64,000 bases of DNA, taken from positions 1 to 64,000 of the forward strand of contig CAYYRC010000008.1 in the NCBI GenBank assembly GCA_964474045.1, written 5' to 3'. Below, piece by piece: positions 46,509 through 55,890 of this stretch. Each line of letters begins with the position of its first letter. Within the stretch, counting starts at the first letter, position 1. Under the pieces are notes generated by a model. It made no database searches and was not told the DNA's origin. It saw only the letters and a program-made list of their open reading frames with translations. The position numbers were made by a program, and so were the translations under genes. The DNA comes from JACJWR01 sp964474045 (lineage in GTDB: Bacteria; Actinomycetota; Actinomycetes; S36-B12; UBA10799).

Positions 46509-47084
46509 CTAGACCTCGAGGAGCTCGGCTTCCTTGGACCGCAGCACGTCGTCGACGGTGCCCACGTGGGTGTTCGTGGCCTCGTCCAGGTGCTTCTCGG
46601 CCGCGCGGACCGCATCCTCGCCGGCGTCGCCGTCCTTCTTCAGCGCCTCCAGCTGGTCCTTTGCACCGCGGCGGATGTTGCGGATCGACACCCGGGCCTG
46701 CTCGGCCTTGGTGCGGGCCATCTTGATGTACTCCTTGCGCCGCTCCTCGGTCAGCGCCGGCAGCACCACCCGGATGATGATCCCGTCGTCGGCCGGGTTG
46801 ACGCCCAGGTCCGAGTCGCGGATGGCCTTCTGGATCGCAGCCATCGAGGACTTGTCGTACGGCGAGATGATGATCATCCGGGCCTCGGGCACCTGGAACG
46901 ACGCCAGTTGGTTCAGCGGCGTGGCCGTGCCGTAGTAGTCCACGGTGATCTTGTTGAACATCGCCGGCGTCGCCCGTCCGGTCCGGATGCTGGCGAAGTC
47001 CTCGCGCGCCACGGCGATGGCCTTGTCCATCTTCTCCTCGGCCTCGAGCAGAATCTCGTCGATCAGGTCGTCGCCGTCGCTCAC
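46509..47084 (-). CDS. frr: Ribosome recycling factor
   Basis: Splits post-termination ribosomes together with EF-G. The protein has 191 residues with the usual long three-helix bundle and motifs IRTGRATPAMFNKI and YYGTATPLNQLA. AAGGAGGG precedes the GTG start at 47084. It lies 62 bases after pyrH and directly before cdsA, the conserved order. Confidence 0.98.
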   Translation of the reverse strand: MSDGDDLIDEILLEAEEKMDKAIAVAREDFASIRTGRATPAMFNKITVDYYGTATPLNQLASFQVPEARMIIISPYDKSSMAAIQKAIRDSDLGVNPADDGIIIRVVLPALTEERRKEYIKMARTKAEQARVSIRNIRRGAKDQLEALKKDGDAGEDAVRAAEKHLDEATNTHVGTVDDVLRSKEAELLEV

Positions 47085-47146
47085 GGTCCCTCCTTCTGCC
47101 GGTCGCAGCGCCGGCGCGCATCAGTGATGGGGCTTCGCCCCCGAAT

Positions 47147-47980
47147 CTAGGGGGTCGCGGGCGCCGGTGAGCCCACGGCCACGACCTCGGGCACGGACGT
47201 GCTGACCAGGGTCCCGATCCGCTCCCCCGCCGCTGCGCGCGCGATGTTGCCGTCGACCAGCAGGTTGAACACCACCAGCGGAAGATCGTTGTCCTGGCAC
47301 AGGCTGATGGCGGTGGCGTCGGCGACCTTGAGGCCGCGGGCCAGGACCTCGGCCGGGGTGAGCTCGACGAACCGCACCGCATCGGGGACCAGTCGCGGGT
47401 CGGCGTCGTACACGCCGTCCACGCCCTTGGCCATGAGGACGACCTCGGCGCCGATCTCGAGCGCCCGCTGCGCCGCGCAGGTGTCAGTGGAGAAGTAGGG
47501 CGCGCCCAGACCGCCGCCGAAGATCACCACCCGGCCCTTCTCCAGGTGGCGGCTGGCCCGGCGCGGGATGTACGGCTCGGCGACCTGGCCCATGGTGATA
47601 GCCGTCTGGACCCGGGTGTCGATGCCGGCCTTGCCCAGGAAGTCCTGCAGCGCCAAGCAGTTCATGACCGTGCCAAGCATGCCCATGTAGTCCGCGCGGG
47701 CCCGGTCCATGCCCCGCTGGTGCAGCTCGGCGCCACGGAAGTAGTTTCCGCCGCCGATCACCACGGCGACCTGGACGCCGGAGTTGACCACTCCGGCGAT
47801 CTGCTCGGCGATGGACGACACGACGTCGGGGTCCACCCCGAGGGCGCCGGACGAGCCGGCGAAGGCCTCGCCGGACAGTTTCAGCAGCACGCGGCGCCAC
47901 CCGCCTTCGGGGACGCCGGGCCACTCGGCCAGGAAACCGTCGAGCGCTGCCTGTCCGGGGCTCTGGAGGTCGTCGTGCAC
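47147..47980 (-). CDS. pyrH: Uridylate kinase
   Basis: Phosphorylates UMP to UDP. This 277-residue amino-acid-kinase-family protein has VLLKLSGEAF, VVIGGGNYFRG, FGGGLGAPYFSTDT and DGVYDADPR. The GTG at 47980 was chosen for the strong AGAGGAGAGG upstream; an ATG-like start at 48010 would put that site inside the gene. About 30 residues precede the first kinase strand, longer than in most homologues. A terminator hairpin separates it from tsf. Confidence 0.96.
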   Translation of the reverse strand: MHDDLQSPGQAALDGFLAEWPGVPEGGWRRVLLKLSGEAFAGSSGALGVDPDVVSSIAEQIAGVVNSGVQVAVVIGGGNYFRGAELHQRGMDRARADYMGMLGTVMNCLALQDFLGKAGIDTRVQTAITMGQVAEPYIPRRASRHLEKGRVVIFGGGLGAPYFSTDTCAAQRALEIGAEVVLMAKGVDGVYDADPRLVPDAVRFVELTPAEVLARGLKVADATAISLCQDNDLPLVVFNLLVDGNIARAAAGERIGTLVSTSVPEVVAVGSPAPATP

Positions 47981-48074
47981 AGTGGTCCTCTCCTCTGACG
48001 GCGCCGTCACCGGCCGGGCACGCGCACGGGGCGCTCGGTGGAGAGTCTGCCCTACCGGGCTCGCAGATGGTGCA

Positions 48075-48112
48075 CCGGCGGCTGCCCCGTCCGGAAACTG
48101 GGCAACCGCCGG
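48075..48112 (-). terminator. Terminator hairpin after tsf
   Basis: Arms CCGGCGGCTGCCC (48075-48087) and GGGCAACCGCCGG (48100-48112) pair at 12 of 13 positions around a 12-base loop, starting 10 bases past the tsf stop. It ends the rpsB-tsf operon before pyrH. Confidence 0.7.
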
Positions 48113-48122
48113 CGACGTGCCC

Positions 48123-48956
48123 TCAGGCCTGTCCCACCTTGAACCGGGCGAACCGCGTGATGGTCAGCCCGTTGTCGGCCAGGTAGGCCCCGATGGTGAC
48201 CTTGTTGTCGCGCACCCAGGGCTGCTCGACCAGGCAGGCGTCCTTGTAGAAGGCCTTCACCCGACCCGCGACGATCTTGTCCAGGGCCGCCTCCGGCTTG
48301 CCCTCCTCGACGGCCTTCTCCCGGGCGATGCGCTCCTCGGAGGCCACCACGTCGGCAGGCACGTCGTCGGCGGTCAGGTAGGTCGGGGCCATCGCCGCGA
48401 TGTGCTGGGCGACGTTCTTGGCGACCTCCTCGTCCTCCTTGTCGAGCTGCACCAGCGCACCCACACTGGGCGGGAGGGCCGGGTCGTGCTTGTGCAGGTA
48501 GACGTAGACGTAGCCGTCCTCGACCCGCTCGAAGCGCCGGATCTCGATCTTCTCGCCCATCGAGGCGTTGGCCTCGTCCAGCAGCTCCCGCACCGTCCTG
48601 CCGGCCTCGTACTCGGCCGCCAGCAGCTCGTCGAGGTCGCCGGGGTGCTGGGTGGCGACGAAGGCGGCGACGTCGGCTGCCAGCGACTGGAAGCCCTCGG
48701 TCTTGGCCACGAAGTCGGTCTCGCACGCCAGCTCGAGCATCACGCCGTGGTCGCTCGCGCCCAGATGGGCGGCGATCAGACCGTTGGCGGCGGTGCGGGC
48801 GGCGCGCTTGCCCACGTCCTTGGCACCCTTGATGCGCAGGAGCTCCACCGCCTTGTCGAAGTCGCCGTCGGACTCCTCCAGGGCCTTCTTGCAGTCGAGC
48901 ATCCCGGCCCCGGTGAGTTCCCGAAGGCGTTTGACATCTGCGGCTGAAACAGCCAT
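48123..48956 (-). CDS. tsf: Translation elongation factor Ts
   Basis: Guanine nucleotide exchange factor for EF-Tu. The protein has 277 residues: an N-terminal UBA-like domain (VKRLRELTGAGMLDCKKALEE) with the TDFVAKTEGF core motif following. AAGGAG precedes the ATG. It is 36 bases downstream of rpsB and shares its transcript. Confidence 0.98.
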   Translation of the reverse strand: MAVSAADVKRLRELTGAGMLDCKKALEESDGDFDKAVELLRIKGAKDVGKRAARTAANGLIAAHLGASDHGVMLELACETDFVAKTEGFQSLAADVAAFVATQHPGDLDELLAAEYEAGRTVRELLDEANASMGEKIEIRRFERVEDGYVYVYLHKHDPALPPSVGALVQLDKEDEEVAKNVAQHIAAMAPTYLTADDVPADVVASEERIAREKAVEEGKPEAALDKIVAGRVKAFYKDACLVEQPWVRDNKVTIGAYLADNGLTITRFARFKVGQA

Positions 48957-48992
48957 GTGTGTGTCTCCTTGTCTCGTGTGCTGGGCCGAGTG

Positions 48993-49949
48993 CTACTCGG
49001 GTTGCGCCGACTCTTGGCCGTCGGCGTCGGCGGGCACAGCTGCCTCCGGCACCTCGGCCTGAACCGCTGCTACGACGATGTCGGCATCGGCTAGCTCCTC
49101 GCCGGCCTCGATCGCGGGCTCCTCGCTGACGATCGCCTCGGCCTCGGCTGCGGCGGGCTCAGCGGTCGCGACAGCCGCGCCCTCGGTCGCCGCCGCGTCG
49201 TCGGTGGCCAGGAAGGCCTCCTCCCACTCCGGTGCCGGCTCCGCGTCCGGGTCCCCGGCGGAGCGGGTCTTCAGGCCATCCGCGACAGCATCGGCCACGA
49301 CGCGCGTCAACAGCTCCACCGAGCGGATGGCGTCGTCGTTGCCGGGCACCGGGTAGTCCACGACGTCGGGATCGCAGTTGGTGTCGAGCACGGCGACGAC
49401 CGGAATCCCCAGCTTGCGCGCCTCGTCGACGGCGATGTGCTCCTTGTTGGTGTCGACGATCCACACCGCGCTGGGCACCTTGCTCATGTTGCGGATACCG
49501 CCGAGGGCGCGCTCCAGCTTGTCCTTCTCGCGCCGCAACGACAGCAGCTCGCGCTTGGTCAGGCCGCCGGTCGCCGGGTTGTCGAAGTCCATCTGCTCGA
49601 GCTCGCCCAGGCGCACGAGGCGCTTGTGGATCGTGGCGAAGTTGGTGAGCATCCCGCCCAGCCAGCGGTGGTTGACATAGGGCATGCCCACCCGCGTGGC
49701 CTGGGTGGCGATGGCCTCCTGCGCCTGCTTCTTGGTGCCGACGAAGAGCACCGTGCCACCGTGCGCGACGGTGTCCCGCACGAACTCGTACGCCTTGTCG
49801 ATGTAGCCCGTGGACTGGGCCAGGTCGATGATGTAGATGCCGTTGCGCTCGGTGAAGATGAAGCGCTTCATCTTCGGGTTCCAGCGCCGGGTCTGGTGTC
49901 CGAAGTGGACGCCGTTGTCCAGCATCTGACGCGTCGTGACGACGGCCAT
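48993..49949 (-). CDS. rpsB: 30S ribosomal protein S2 with long acidic C-terminal tail
   Basis: A 318-residue S2. The conserved body (about residues 1-235) includes LDNGVHFGHQTRRWNPKM and VNHRWLGGMLTNF. The remaining 80 residues are an Ala/Glu/Asp-rich tail without sequence complexity, longer than in E. coli S2 (241 residues). AGGAGG lies 6 bases before the ATG at 49949; the frame upstream to 50159 is leader. Confidence 0.97.
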   Translation of the reverse strand: MAVVTTRQMLDNGVHFGHQTRRWNPKMKRFIFTERNGIYIIDLAQSTGYIDKAYEFVRDTVAHGGTVLFVGTKKQAQEAIATQATRVGMPYVNHRWLGGMLTNFATIHKRLVRLGELEQMDFDNPATGGLTKRELLSLRREKDKLERALGGIRNMSKVPSAVWIVDTNKEHIAVDEARKLGIPVVAVLDTNCDPDVVDYPVPGNDDAIRSVELLTRVVADAVADGLKTRSAGDPDAEPAPEWEEAFLATDDAAATEGAAVATAEPAAAEAEAIVSEEPAIEAGEELADADIVVAAVQAEVPEAAVPADADGQESAQPE

Positions 49950-50136
49950 GGCATGCCTCCTGCGCCCCGCGGCTGCCGCCGGGGGCCTCGTGGTTTCTCG
50001 CGCCGGACAGGGGTGTCGCGGCGCGCCTGACCCCCGCCGCGCCGTCCGCCCGAGGGACCGTGGGCGGCGCGCCGGCTGAACTCCGGTGCGCGGGGATGCG
50101 AAGTCACCGCGAGACAGAGCCCGCGGTGCAAGGGTC

Positions 50137-50142
50137 ATCCTA
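50137..50142 (-). promoter_or_regulatory. Putative -10 of the rpsB-tsf operon
   Basis: TAGGAT on the minus strand gives a predicted start near 50130 and a leader of about 180 bases before rpsB. No good -35 is seen. The leader contains a hairpin with arms CCGCCC and GGGCGG (50046-50067) that could take part in S2 autoregulation; no known leader motif was recognised. Confidence 0.4.
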
Positions 50143-50212
50143 GCGGCGCGGCTGTCCACAGATCGGCTGCGGGGTCTTTCCCCAGGGCGCGGCTGACCAG
50201 CAGGCTCGGGGC

Positions 50213-50701
50213 ATGTCGCGGCACCTGCTCACAACCCCGGCTGCGGCCGCGGCCGGGGTAGCCCTGATCGTCCTCGGCGCGCCCGGCATGCGTCCGCCGG
50301 GCGGGCCGTACCTGCCACCAGTGCTGCCGCTGCGGGTGGCGGCCGGCTACGACCCGCCCGAGCAGCCATGGCAGCCCGGGCACCGCGGCGTCGACCTCGC
50401 CGCAGCCGAGGGCGCCGCCGTGCGGGCGGCCGCCGCCGGCACCGTCTCTTTCGCGGGGGTCGTGGTGGACCGCGGGGTGGTCGCCATCGACCACGGCGGG
50501 GTCCGCACCACCTACGAGCCCGTGGCGCCGACAGTCGTCGCCGGCCAGGTCGTGGCGGTGGGCGACCCCATCGGCACGATCGCGGCCGGCGCCCACTGCT
50601 CGCAGCGGTGCCTGCACTGGGGCGCGCTGCTCGCGGGGCAGTACATCGACCCGATGGCGCTGCTCACGCCCTACCGGCCCATCCTGAAGTCGCCTCGCTG
50701 A
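50213..50701 (+). CDS. M23-family (LytM-type) peptidase domain protein
   Basis: A short 162-residue exported protein with an N-terminal hydrophobic signal and one M23 domain. Zinc motifs are HRGVDLA (HxxxD) and CLHWGAL (HxG), so the active site appears complete. Family enzymes cut peptidoglycan cross-bridges or, when inactive, activate amidases. A gene of this kind commonly lies divergent from rpsB in actinomycetes. CAGGCT 6 bases before the ATG may be a leaderless -10. Confidence 0.88.
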   Translation: MSRHLLTTPAAAAAGVALIVLGAPGMRPPGGPYLPPVLPLRVAAGYDPPEQPWQPGHRGVDLAAAEGAAVRAAAAGTVSFAGVVVDRGVVAIDHGGVRTTYEPVAPTVVAGQVVAVGDPIGTIAAGAHCSQRCLHWGALLAGQYIDPMALLTPYRPILKSPR

Positions 50702-50740
50702 GTCGCCACGGCGACGCGCCCAGGCTCACCCTGCGCCGGC

Positions 50741-51511
50741 TCAGGCGCGCGATACCTCGGCAAGCTTCGCGCGCAACTGCAGCATCGCCTTGCTGTGCAA
50801 CTGGCTCACCCTGCTCTCGGTGACCCCGAGCACCTGCCCGATCTCGGCCAGGGTGAAGCCCTCGTAGTAGTACAGCGCGATGATGATCCGCTCGCGTTCG
50901 GGGATCAGGTGCAGCGCGCCGCCGATGACCTCCTTGAGCGACTCGCTCTCGAAAGCGTCCTCCGGCGCCGCGAGCCGGGGGTCCACCACCGTGTCGCCCA
51001 GGGTGACGCCGCTCTCGCCCGAGTGCATGAGCTCGTCGAGCGCGGCCAGGTTGGTGAACGAGACGGCGGCGAACAGATCATGCAGCTCGCCGATGCCGAT
51101 CCCCACCCGGTCGGCGACCTCCTCGTCGCTGGGGGCGCGGTGCAGCTCGTTCTCGAGCTCGATGTAGGCACGCTCCACCTCGCGGCTGCGCGAGCGAACC
51201 GAGCGCGGCACCCAGTCCAGGCCCCGCAGCTCGTCGATGATGCTGCCGCGAATCCGGCTCAGCGCGTAGGTCTCGAACTTCAGCCCACGCTCATGGTCGA
51301 ACTTCTCGATGGCGTCGATCAGGCCGAACAGGCCATAGGACACCAGGTCGGCGTTCTCGACCGTGGACGGCAGACCCGCCCCGACACGGCCGGCGACGAA
51401 CTTGACCAGCGGCGAGTACTGCATGATCAATCGTTCCCGGGAGCTGGGATCGCCTGTTGTCTTGTAGGACTCCCAGAGGGCGGCCACGCTGTCAGGCTCG
51501 TGGGTGGGCAC
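50741..51511 (-). CDS. whiG: RNA polymerase sigma factor of the WhiG/FliA family
   Basis: A 256-residue group 3 sigma factor with regions 2 (LVKFVAGRVGAGLPS, YGLFGLIDAIEKFD), 3 (SDEEVADRVGI) and 4 (TLAEIGQVLGVTESRVSQLHSKAM). In sporulating actinomycetes WhiG starts aerial-hypha sporulation; in motile ones its relatives drive flagellar genes. It ends a minus-strand gene run and its start overlaps the xerC end by 20 bases. An anti-sigma partner is not in the window. Confidence 0.94.
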   Translation of the reverse strand: MPTHEPDSVAALWESYKTTGDPSSRERLIMQYSPLVKFVAGRVGAGLPSTVENADLVSYGLFGLIDAIEKFDHERGLKFETYALSRIRGSIIDELRGLDWVPRSVRSRSREVERAYIELENELHRAPSDEEVADRVGIGIGELHDLFAAVSFTNLAALDELMHSGESGVTLGDTVVDPRLAAPEDAFESESLKEVIGGALHLIPERERIIIALYYYEGFTLAEIGQVLGVTESRVSQLHSKAMLQLRAKLAEVSRA

Positions 51512-52436
51512 CGGCGTACACCTTCCTGAGTCGGTCGACGGTCACGTGGGTATAGATCTGAGTCGTGCCGAGACTCGCATGGCCGAGCATCTCTTGCACG
51601 CTGCGCAGGTCGGCGCCGCCCTCCAGCACATGCGTCGCCATGGCGTGCCGCAGGGCATGGGGAGACATGCGGGTGCCGCCGGCGGCGACGCTGACGCGGT
51701 TGACGACCCGCCGGACGACACGTTGGTCGATGCGGCGGCCGCGGACCCCCAGGAAGACCGCCGCGCCACTCTGCTCAGTGCACCAGACCGGCCGACCATC
51801 GCGCAGCCAGCGGTCCAGAGCCTCCGCCGCCACCTGGCCCAGCGGCACGGTGCGCTCCTTCGAGCCCTTGCCCAGGACCTTGATCGAGACCTCCCCCAGA
51901 CCCTCGAGGTCCAGTCCGCAGAGTTCGGAGACCCGCAGGCCAGAGCCGTACAGCAGTTCCAGGATCGCGACGTCGCGCAGCCCTTCCGGGTCGTCGGCTC
52001 CCTCCTGTGCCGCATCGAGCATTCCGAGCACGGCACTGCGCCGCGGAACGCCGGGCAGGGTCCGCCGCGCCTTCGGCGAGGCCAGGCGCGCGCCCGGATC
52101 GGGATCCGCGACGAACCCCCGGGCGACCGCCCAGGCGGTGAATGCCCGCGCCGACGAGGCCCGCCGTGCCTGCGAGCTGCGCGCAGCCCCGGCGCGGGCG
52201 CCCTGGGCCAACCACGCGCGCAGCGCGGCGAGGTCCAGCCCGCGGAGGTCGTCCCTGTCGGCGACGCCGGCGTGCCCCAGCAGCGCAGAGGCGTCGGCGC
52301 CATAGGCGCGCACCGTGTTGGCGCCGCGGCCCTTGACCGACGCCAAGTAGTCCTCGAACTCGGCCACGAGCGCTGACCGAAAGGCAGCCCCCGGCTCGCC
52401 GCCGGCAGTCGCCGGTTGCTCGCGGACTCGTCCCAT
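51492..52436 (-). CDS. xerC: Tyrosine recombinase XerC
   Basis: Resolves chromosome dimers at dif together with XerD. The 314-residue protein has an N-terminal SAM-like core-binding domain and a catalytic domain with R in GSGLRVSEL, K in GKGSKERTVPL, HxxR in HALRHAMATH, H in LGHASL and the nucleophile tyrosine in TQIYTHV. I chose the ATG at 52436; a GTG five codons earlier is possible. TGTACT 6 bases upstream may be a leaderless -10. Confidence 0.95.
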   Translation of the reverse strand: MGRVREQPATAGGEPGAAFRSALVAEFEDYLASVKGRGANTVRAYGADASALLGHAGVADRDDLRGLDLAALRAWLAQGARAGAARSSQARRASSARAFTAWAVARGFVADPDPGARLASPKARRTLPGVPRRSAVLGMLDAAQEGADDPEGLRDVAILELLYGSGLRVSELCGLDLEGLGEVSIKVLGKGSKERTVPLGQVAAEALDRWLRDGRPVWCTEQSGAAVFLGVRGRRIDQRVVRRVVNRVSVAAGGTRMSPHALRHAMATHVLEGGADLRSVQEMLGHASLGTTQIYTHVTVDRLRKVYAGAHPRA

Positions 52437-52507
52437 CCCCCAAGTACACACGGTTGCCGCGTCGCGTACCCGGCCAATCGCAGATCAGCAGGGTCTGAGG
52501 CCGCAGC

Positions 52508-53710
52508 TCAGGAGCCGGTCGCGGCGAAGCGCCGCAGGGCCGCCTCGGCCATCGCCCACCCACGGCGCACCCGCGTCACCATGCCTGCGCCCTCGAGCAT
52601 CGTCAGCAGGGCTTCGACCTCCGCGGCATCGAGCTGCACCCCGGCGGCGACCCGAGCGGTCGCGGCCGGCCCGTGAGCAGCCAGCCAGGCGAGCAATTCC
52701 CGGGGATGGGTGCCGGCGGGTTCCTCTCCCATAGGCGCGACGAGCTCCTGAATGTCGGCGGAGTTGCGGACCAGCACCGCCTCGCCGTCCCGGATCATCC
52801 GGTGGCACCCCGCCGAGAGGTCGGAGGTGACCGGTCCCGGCACCGCCATCACATGGCGGTTGAGCGCCCCGGCGGATGCGGCCGTGCTGCGCGCACCGGA
52901 CCGATAGCCGGCCTCTACCACGACGGTTCCGCGACTGAGGGCCGCGATCAGCCGGTTGCGCACGAGGAATCGGTGCCGGGCCGGGGTCGATCCCAACGGG
53001 TACTCCGACACGACACAGCCCGAATCCAGCACCCGGGCGTAGACCTGTTCGTTGCCCCGTGGATACGCCTTGTCCACCCCGCCGGCCGACACCAGCACCG
53101 TCTGGCCTCCGACGGCCAGCGCGCCGGCGTGCGCGGCGGCATCGATGCCGTAGGCGCCGCCGGACACAATGGTCCACCCGAACAGCGCCAGGTCTGCGGC
53201 CAGCGTCTCGGCCTGGACGCGGCCGTAGGGGCTGCAGGCCCGGGCCCCCACCATCGCGACCGAGCGCAGGAGGCTCGGGCGCAGCTGCCCGCCGCGGACC
53301 CACAGCAGCACGGGCGCGCCGAACCCCAGGTCGTCCAGCTGGCTCGGCCAGGCGCCATCACCCGGGATGAGGCAGCGTGCGGCCACCTTTCGGGCGCGCT
53401 CGATCTGGCCGGCGACCGCCGTTGCGAGGTCCGCCCCGGATCGTCGTGGGACGCGGTACCGGGCAAGCTCCTCGGCTGCGCGCACGGCTCCCACCCGGGC
53501 GACGAGCGCCCCCACATCCTGGTCGCCCGCCTCGGCCAGCAGCGACAGCGCGATCCGGGCCCGGACCTCGGCGGCTCGCTCCCGCGCGGAGGACGATTGA
53601 GCTGCTTGCTCGCTGGCGGCCTCACCCACGGCGGCCGAGGGTCGGGCGCGCGGCTTCGCGGCGGGCGGCCCCGGTTCCGGCTCGAGGTCCTCGATGGGCA
53701 GCTGGGTCAT
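52508..53710 (-). CDS. dprA: DNA-processing protein DprA/Smf
   Basis: Loads RecA onto incoming single-stranded DNA in transformation. The 400-residue protein has an unconserved N-terminal region, a Rossmann-like domain with AMVGARACSPYG, SGGAYGIDAAAHAGAL and PARHRFLVRNRLIAAL, and a C-terminal winged helix (about residues 340-395). AGGAG precedes the ATG at 53710; the open frame beyond is antisense-like sequence and the end of comM. Its neighbours are comM and yraN. Confidence 0.95.
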   Translation of the reverse strand: MTQLPIEDLEPEPGPPAAKPRARPSAAVGEAASEQAAQSSSARERAAEVRARIALSLLAEAGDQDVGALVARVGAVRAAEELARYRVPRRSGADLATAVAGQIERARKVAARCLIPGDGAWPSQLDDLGFGAPVLLWVRGGQLRPSLLRSVAMVGARACSPYGRVQAETLAADLALFGWTIVSGGAYGIDAAAHAGALAVGGQTVLVSAGGVDKAYPRGNEQVYARVLDSGCVVSEYPLGSTPARHRFLVRNRLIAALSRGTVVVEAGYRSGARSTAASAGALNRHVMAVPGPVTSDLSAGCHRMIRDGEAVLVRNSADIQELVAPMGEEPAGTHPRELLAWLAAHGPAATARVAAGVQLDAAEVEALLTMLEGAGMVTRVRRGWAMAEAALRRFAATGS

Positions 53711-53834
53711 GGCTGGGCTCCTGTCAGATGGGTTGGAGGGTGGCTGGGAGTGGTGTGTAGGAGTGGCCGGCGGGCCGAGCTCTGGGTGGGGGCAGTGGCG
53801 GCCGAGCGCCGCCGCCGCGGTTGAGCGGTAGTGG

Positions 53835-55397
53835 CTAGACGACCCATTCCTGCGGGTCGCGCAGGTCGATGGCGGCTCGCAGGTCGCCGGCACCGGGATG
53901 ATCGGCACCCCGCAGGTCCGCGATCGTCCATGCCAGCCGCAGGCAGAGGTCCAGCCCGCGGATGGACTCCCGCGAGTTGGCCGCCAGGTCCAAGGCCTCC
54001 TGCAGGTCAGGCGGCACCGGCCAGTTCCGCCTGACCTCGTGCGCCGGGACCGCCGCGTTGGTGCTCCACGGGCTGCCGTCGAGCCTGCGCTTGGCACGGC
54101 CACGGGCGGCCACCACCCGGTCACGGGCCCGGGCCGACGACTCCGAGGAGCCGGTCAGGCCGGCCAGCTCCGCCGCGGTGGGCCGGCGAAGGGTCAGCCG
54201 CACGTCCACGCGGTCGAGCAGCGGCCCGTTGAGCCTCGCAAGGTAGCGCCGGCGCTGGGCCGAGCTGCAGCCGCAAGGGCGCCCGGCCGTGTCAAGTGCC
54301 CGGCCGCACGGACACGGGTTGGTGGCCAGCACCAGCTGAAAGCGTGCCGGCAGCTCCACCTGGAAGCCGGCCCGCGCCAGCGAGACGGTGCGCGCCTCCA
54401 TGGCCTGACGCAGCGCATCCAGGGCGCCGGCGGAGAACTCCGCTGCCTCGTCCAGGAACAACACCCCACCGTGGGCGCGGGTCGCCAGGCCGATCCGGGG
54501 TCGGTCCACCGACCCGCCCCCGACCAGGGCCACGTCCGAGGCCGAGTGATGCGGCCTGCACACGGGGGGCCTCCGGACCAGTCCGGTGGGTGCCTCTGGC
54601 GACGTGAGCGCCCTGATCGCCGTGGCCTCCAAGGACTCCTCGTCGGTCAGGTCCGGCAGCAGCGAGGGAAGCCGCGAGGCGATGAGGGTCTTGCCCACCC
54701 CCGCGGGACCTGACAGGCACAGGTGGTGCCCGCCGGCGGCGGCCACCACTAGAGCCTGACGCGCCTCGTCCTGTCCGCGCACATCGGCCAGGTCCGGCTC
54801 CACCGCGCCGCCCGACATCTGGTCGGCCGAAAGGCCGCCGTCGTCGCGCCCCAGGGCCTCCTCCGCCGCGATCGACTGCTCGTCGCCGCTCAGCACCGCC
54901 CAGAGGTGCCGCAGCGACACCACCGGGAGCACGTCCAGACCCGACACGAGCGACGCCTCGCGCCGGTTGCCCCACGGCACCACGAAGCGCGCGAGCCCTG
55001 CGGCGCGCGCTGCGATCGCGGCGGGCAGCACCGTCCCCACGGGTCGCACGGTGCCATCCAGGCCGAGCTCGCCGACGAACATCCAGTCCGCGAGGCGACC
55101 GGGCTGAGGCGGCGGGTTGGCGGCGCTCAGCACCGCCACGGCGATGCCGAGGTCCAATCCCGAGCCGCGCTTGGGCAACGAGGCGGGGCTCAGCCCGACG
55201 GTGATGCGCCCGGCGGGCCACGCCAACCCGGAACTGGCGGCGGCCGCCCGAACGCGGTCGCGCGACTCGCTGACGGCCGTGTCCGGCAGGCCGACCATGT
55301 GCCACTGCGGCAGCCCCGCGGCGACATGGGCCTCGACGCGCACCTGGTGAGCAGCCACGCCGAGCACGACCGCGGTCGTCGAGCGACCCGTGCTCAT
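53835..55397 (-). CDS. comM: Mg chelatase-like AAA+ protein ComM/YifB
   Basis: A 520-residue AAA+ helicase-type protein that promotes branch migration during transformation. It has an N-terminal ChlI domain (QWHMVGLPDTAVSESRDRV, SLPKRGSGLDLGIAVAVL), Walker A GPAGVGKT, Walker B LFLDEAAEF and the NPCPCG motif. The ATG at 55397 overlaps the yraN stop in TGATG. A 124-base gap to dprA shows nothing notable beyond its ribosome site. Confidence 0.95.
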   Translation of the reverse strand: MSTGRSTTAVVLGVAAHQVRVEAHVAAGLPQWHMVGLPDTAVSESRDRVRAAAASSGLAWPAGRITVGLSPASLPKRGSGLDLGIAVAVLSAANPPPQPGRLADWMFVGELGLDGTVRPVGTVLPAAIAARAAGLARFVVPWGNRREASLVSGLDVLPVVSLRHLWAVLSGDEQSIAAEEALGRDDGGLSADQMSGGAVEPDLADVRGQDEARQALVVAAAGGHHLCLSGPAGVGKTLIASRLPSLLPDLTDEESLEATAIRALTSPEAPTGLVRRPPVCRPHHSASDVALVGGGSVDRPRIGLATRAHGGVLFLDEAAEFSAGALDALRQAMEARTVSLARAGFQVELPARFQLVLATNPCPCGRALDTAGRPCGCSSAQRRRYLARLNGPLLDRVDVRLTLRRPTAAELAGLTGSSESSARARDRVVAARGRAKRRLDGSPWSTNAAVPAHEVRRNWPVPPDLQEALDLAANSRESIRGLDLCLRLAWTIADLRGADHPGAGDLRAAIDLRDPQEWVV

Positions 55398-55798
55398 CAG
55401 CAGACCCCGATCAGGTGACGCACCTGCGGCGCCCCGCGCCTGCGCACCTGGACCGCGACGACGTCGATGCGCACCTGCACAACCGGCGTGCTCAACTCGT
55501 CGCGGTCGCACTGCTGCAGCCAGGCGGCCGCCAGCCGACGCAGCCTTGTGGCCTTCGCCGCGGTGATGGCCTCCTCCGGGAGCCCGAAGGCCGCCGTCGT
55601 GCGCGTCTTGACCTCGCACAGCACCAGCGCGTCGCCGTCAGCGGCGATGATGTCGGCCTCCCAGCGCCCGCTGCGCCAGTTGCGCGCCAGCACCCGCATC
55701 CCGCGGCCGGCCAGATATCGGCACGCGACGTCCTCGCCGTAGCGTCCGACGGCCGCCCGCCTGTTACCCCTGCGCGACGGAACATCCACCCGCACCAC
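55397..55798 (-). CDS. YraN/UPF0102 family endonuclease-fold protein
   Basis: A 133-residue protein of the UPF0102 family with restriction-endonuclease-like fold: GRYGEDVACRYLAGRG, NWRSGRWEADIIAADGD and the core LCEVKTRT. The catalytic-looking E, D and ExK residues are present. Its function is not established. The start is a GTG among three closely spaced GTGs. It is coupled to comM. Confidence 0.9.
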   Translation of the reverse strand: MVRVDVPSRRGNRRAAVGRYGEDVACRYLAGRGMRVLARNWRSGRWEADIIAADGDALVLCEVKTRTTAAFGLPEEAITAAKATRLRRLAAAWLQQCDRDELSTPVVQVRIDVVAVQVRRRGAPQVRHLIGVC

Positions 55799-55890
55799 CC
55801 CCTGCGGAACACCCTGCCGGGGACCCGGCTCCCAGGGAAGGCCTAACCGCCCGTTGTGGAAAAGGTCAGCCGGACGTCAGGCCGCGCCGC

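Noticed and set aside
50741..51511. WhiG as proof of sporulation
   Set aside because: The family also includes flagellar sigma factors and no other sporulation or flagellar gene is in the window.
51492..52436. XerC as the integrase of a mobile element
   Set aside because: It sits in the conserved dprA-xerC-whiG order with no att sites, tRNA gene or cargo genes nearby.
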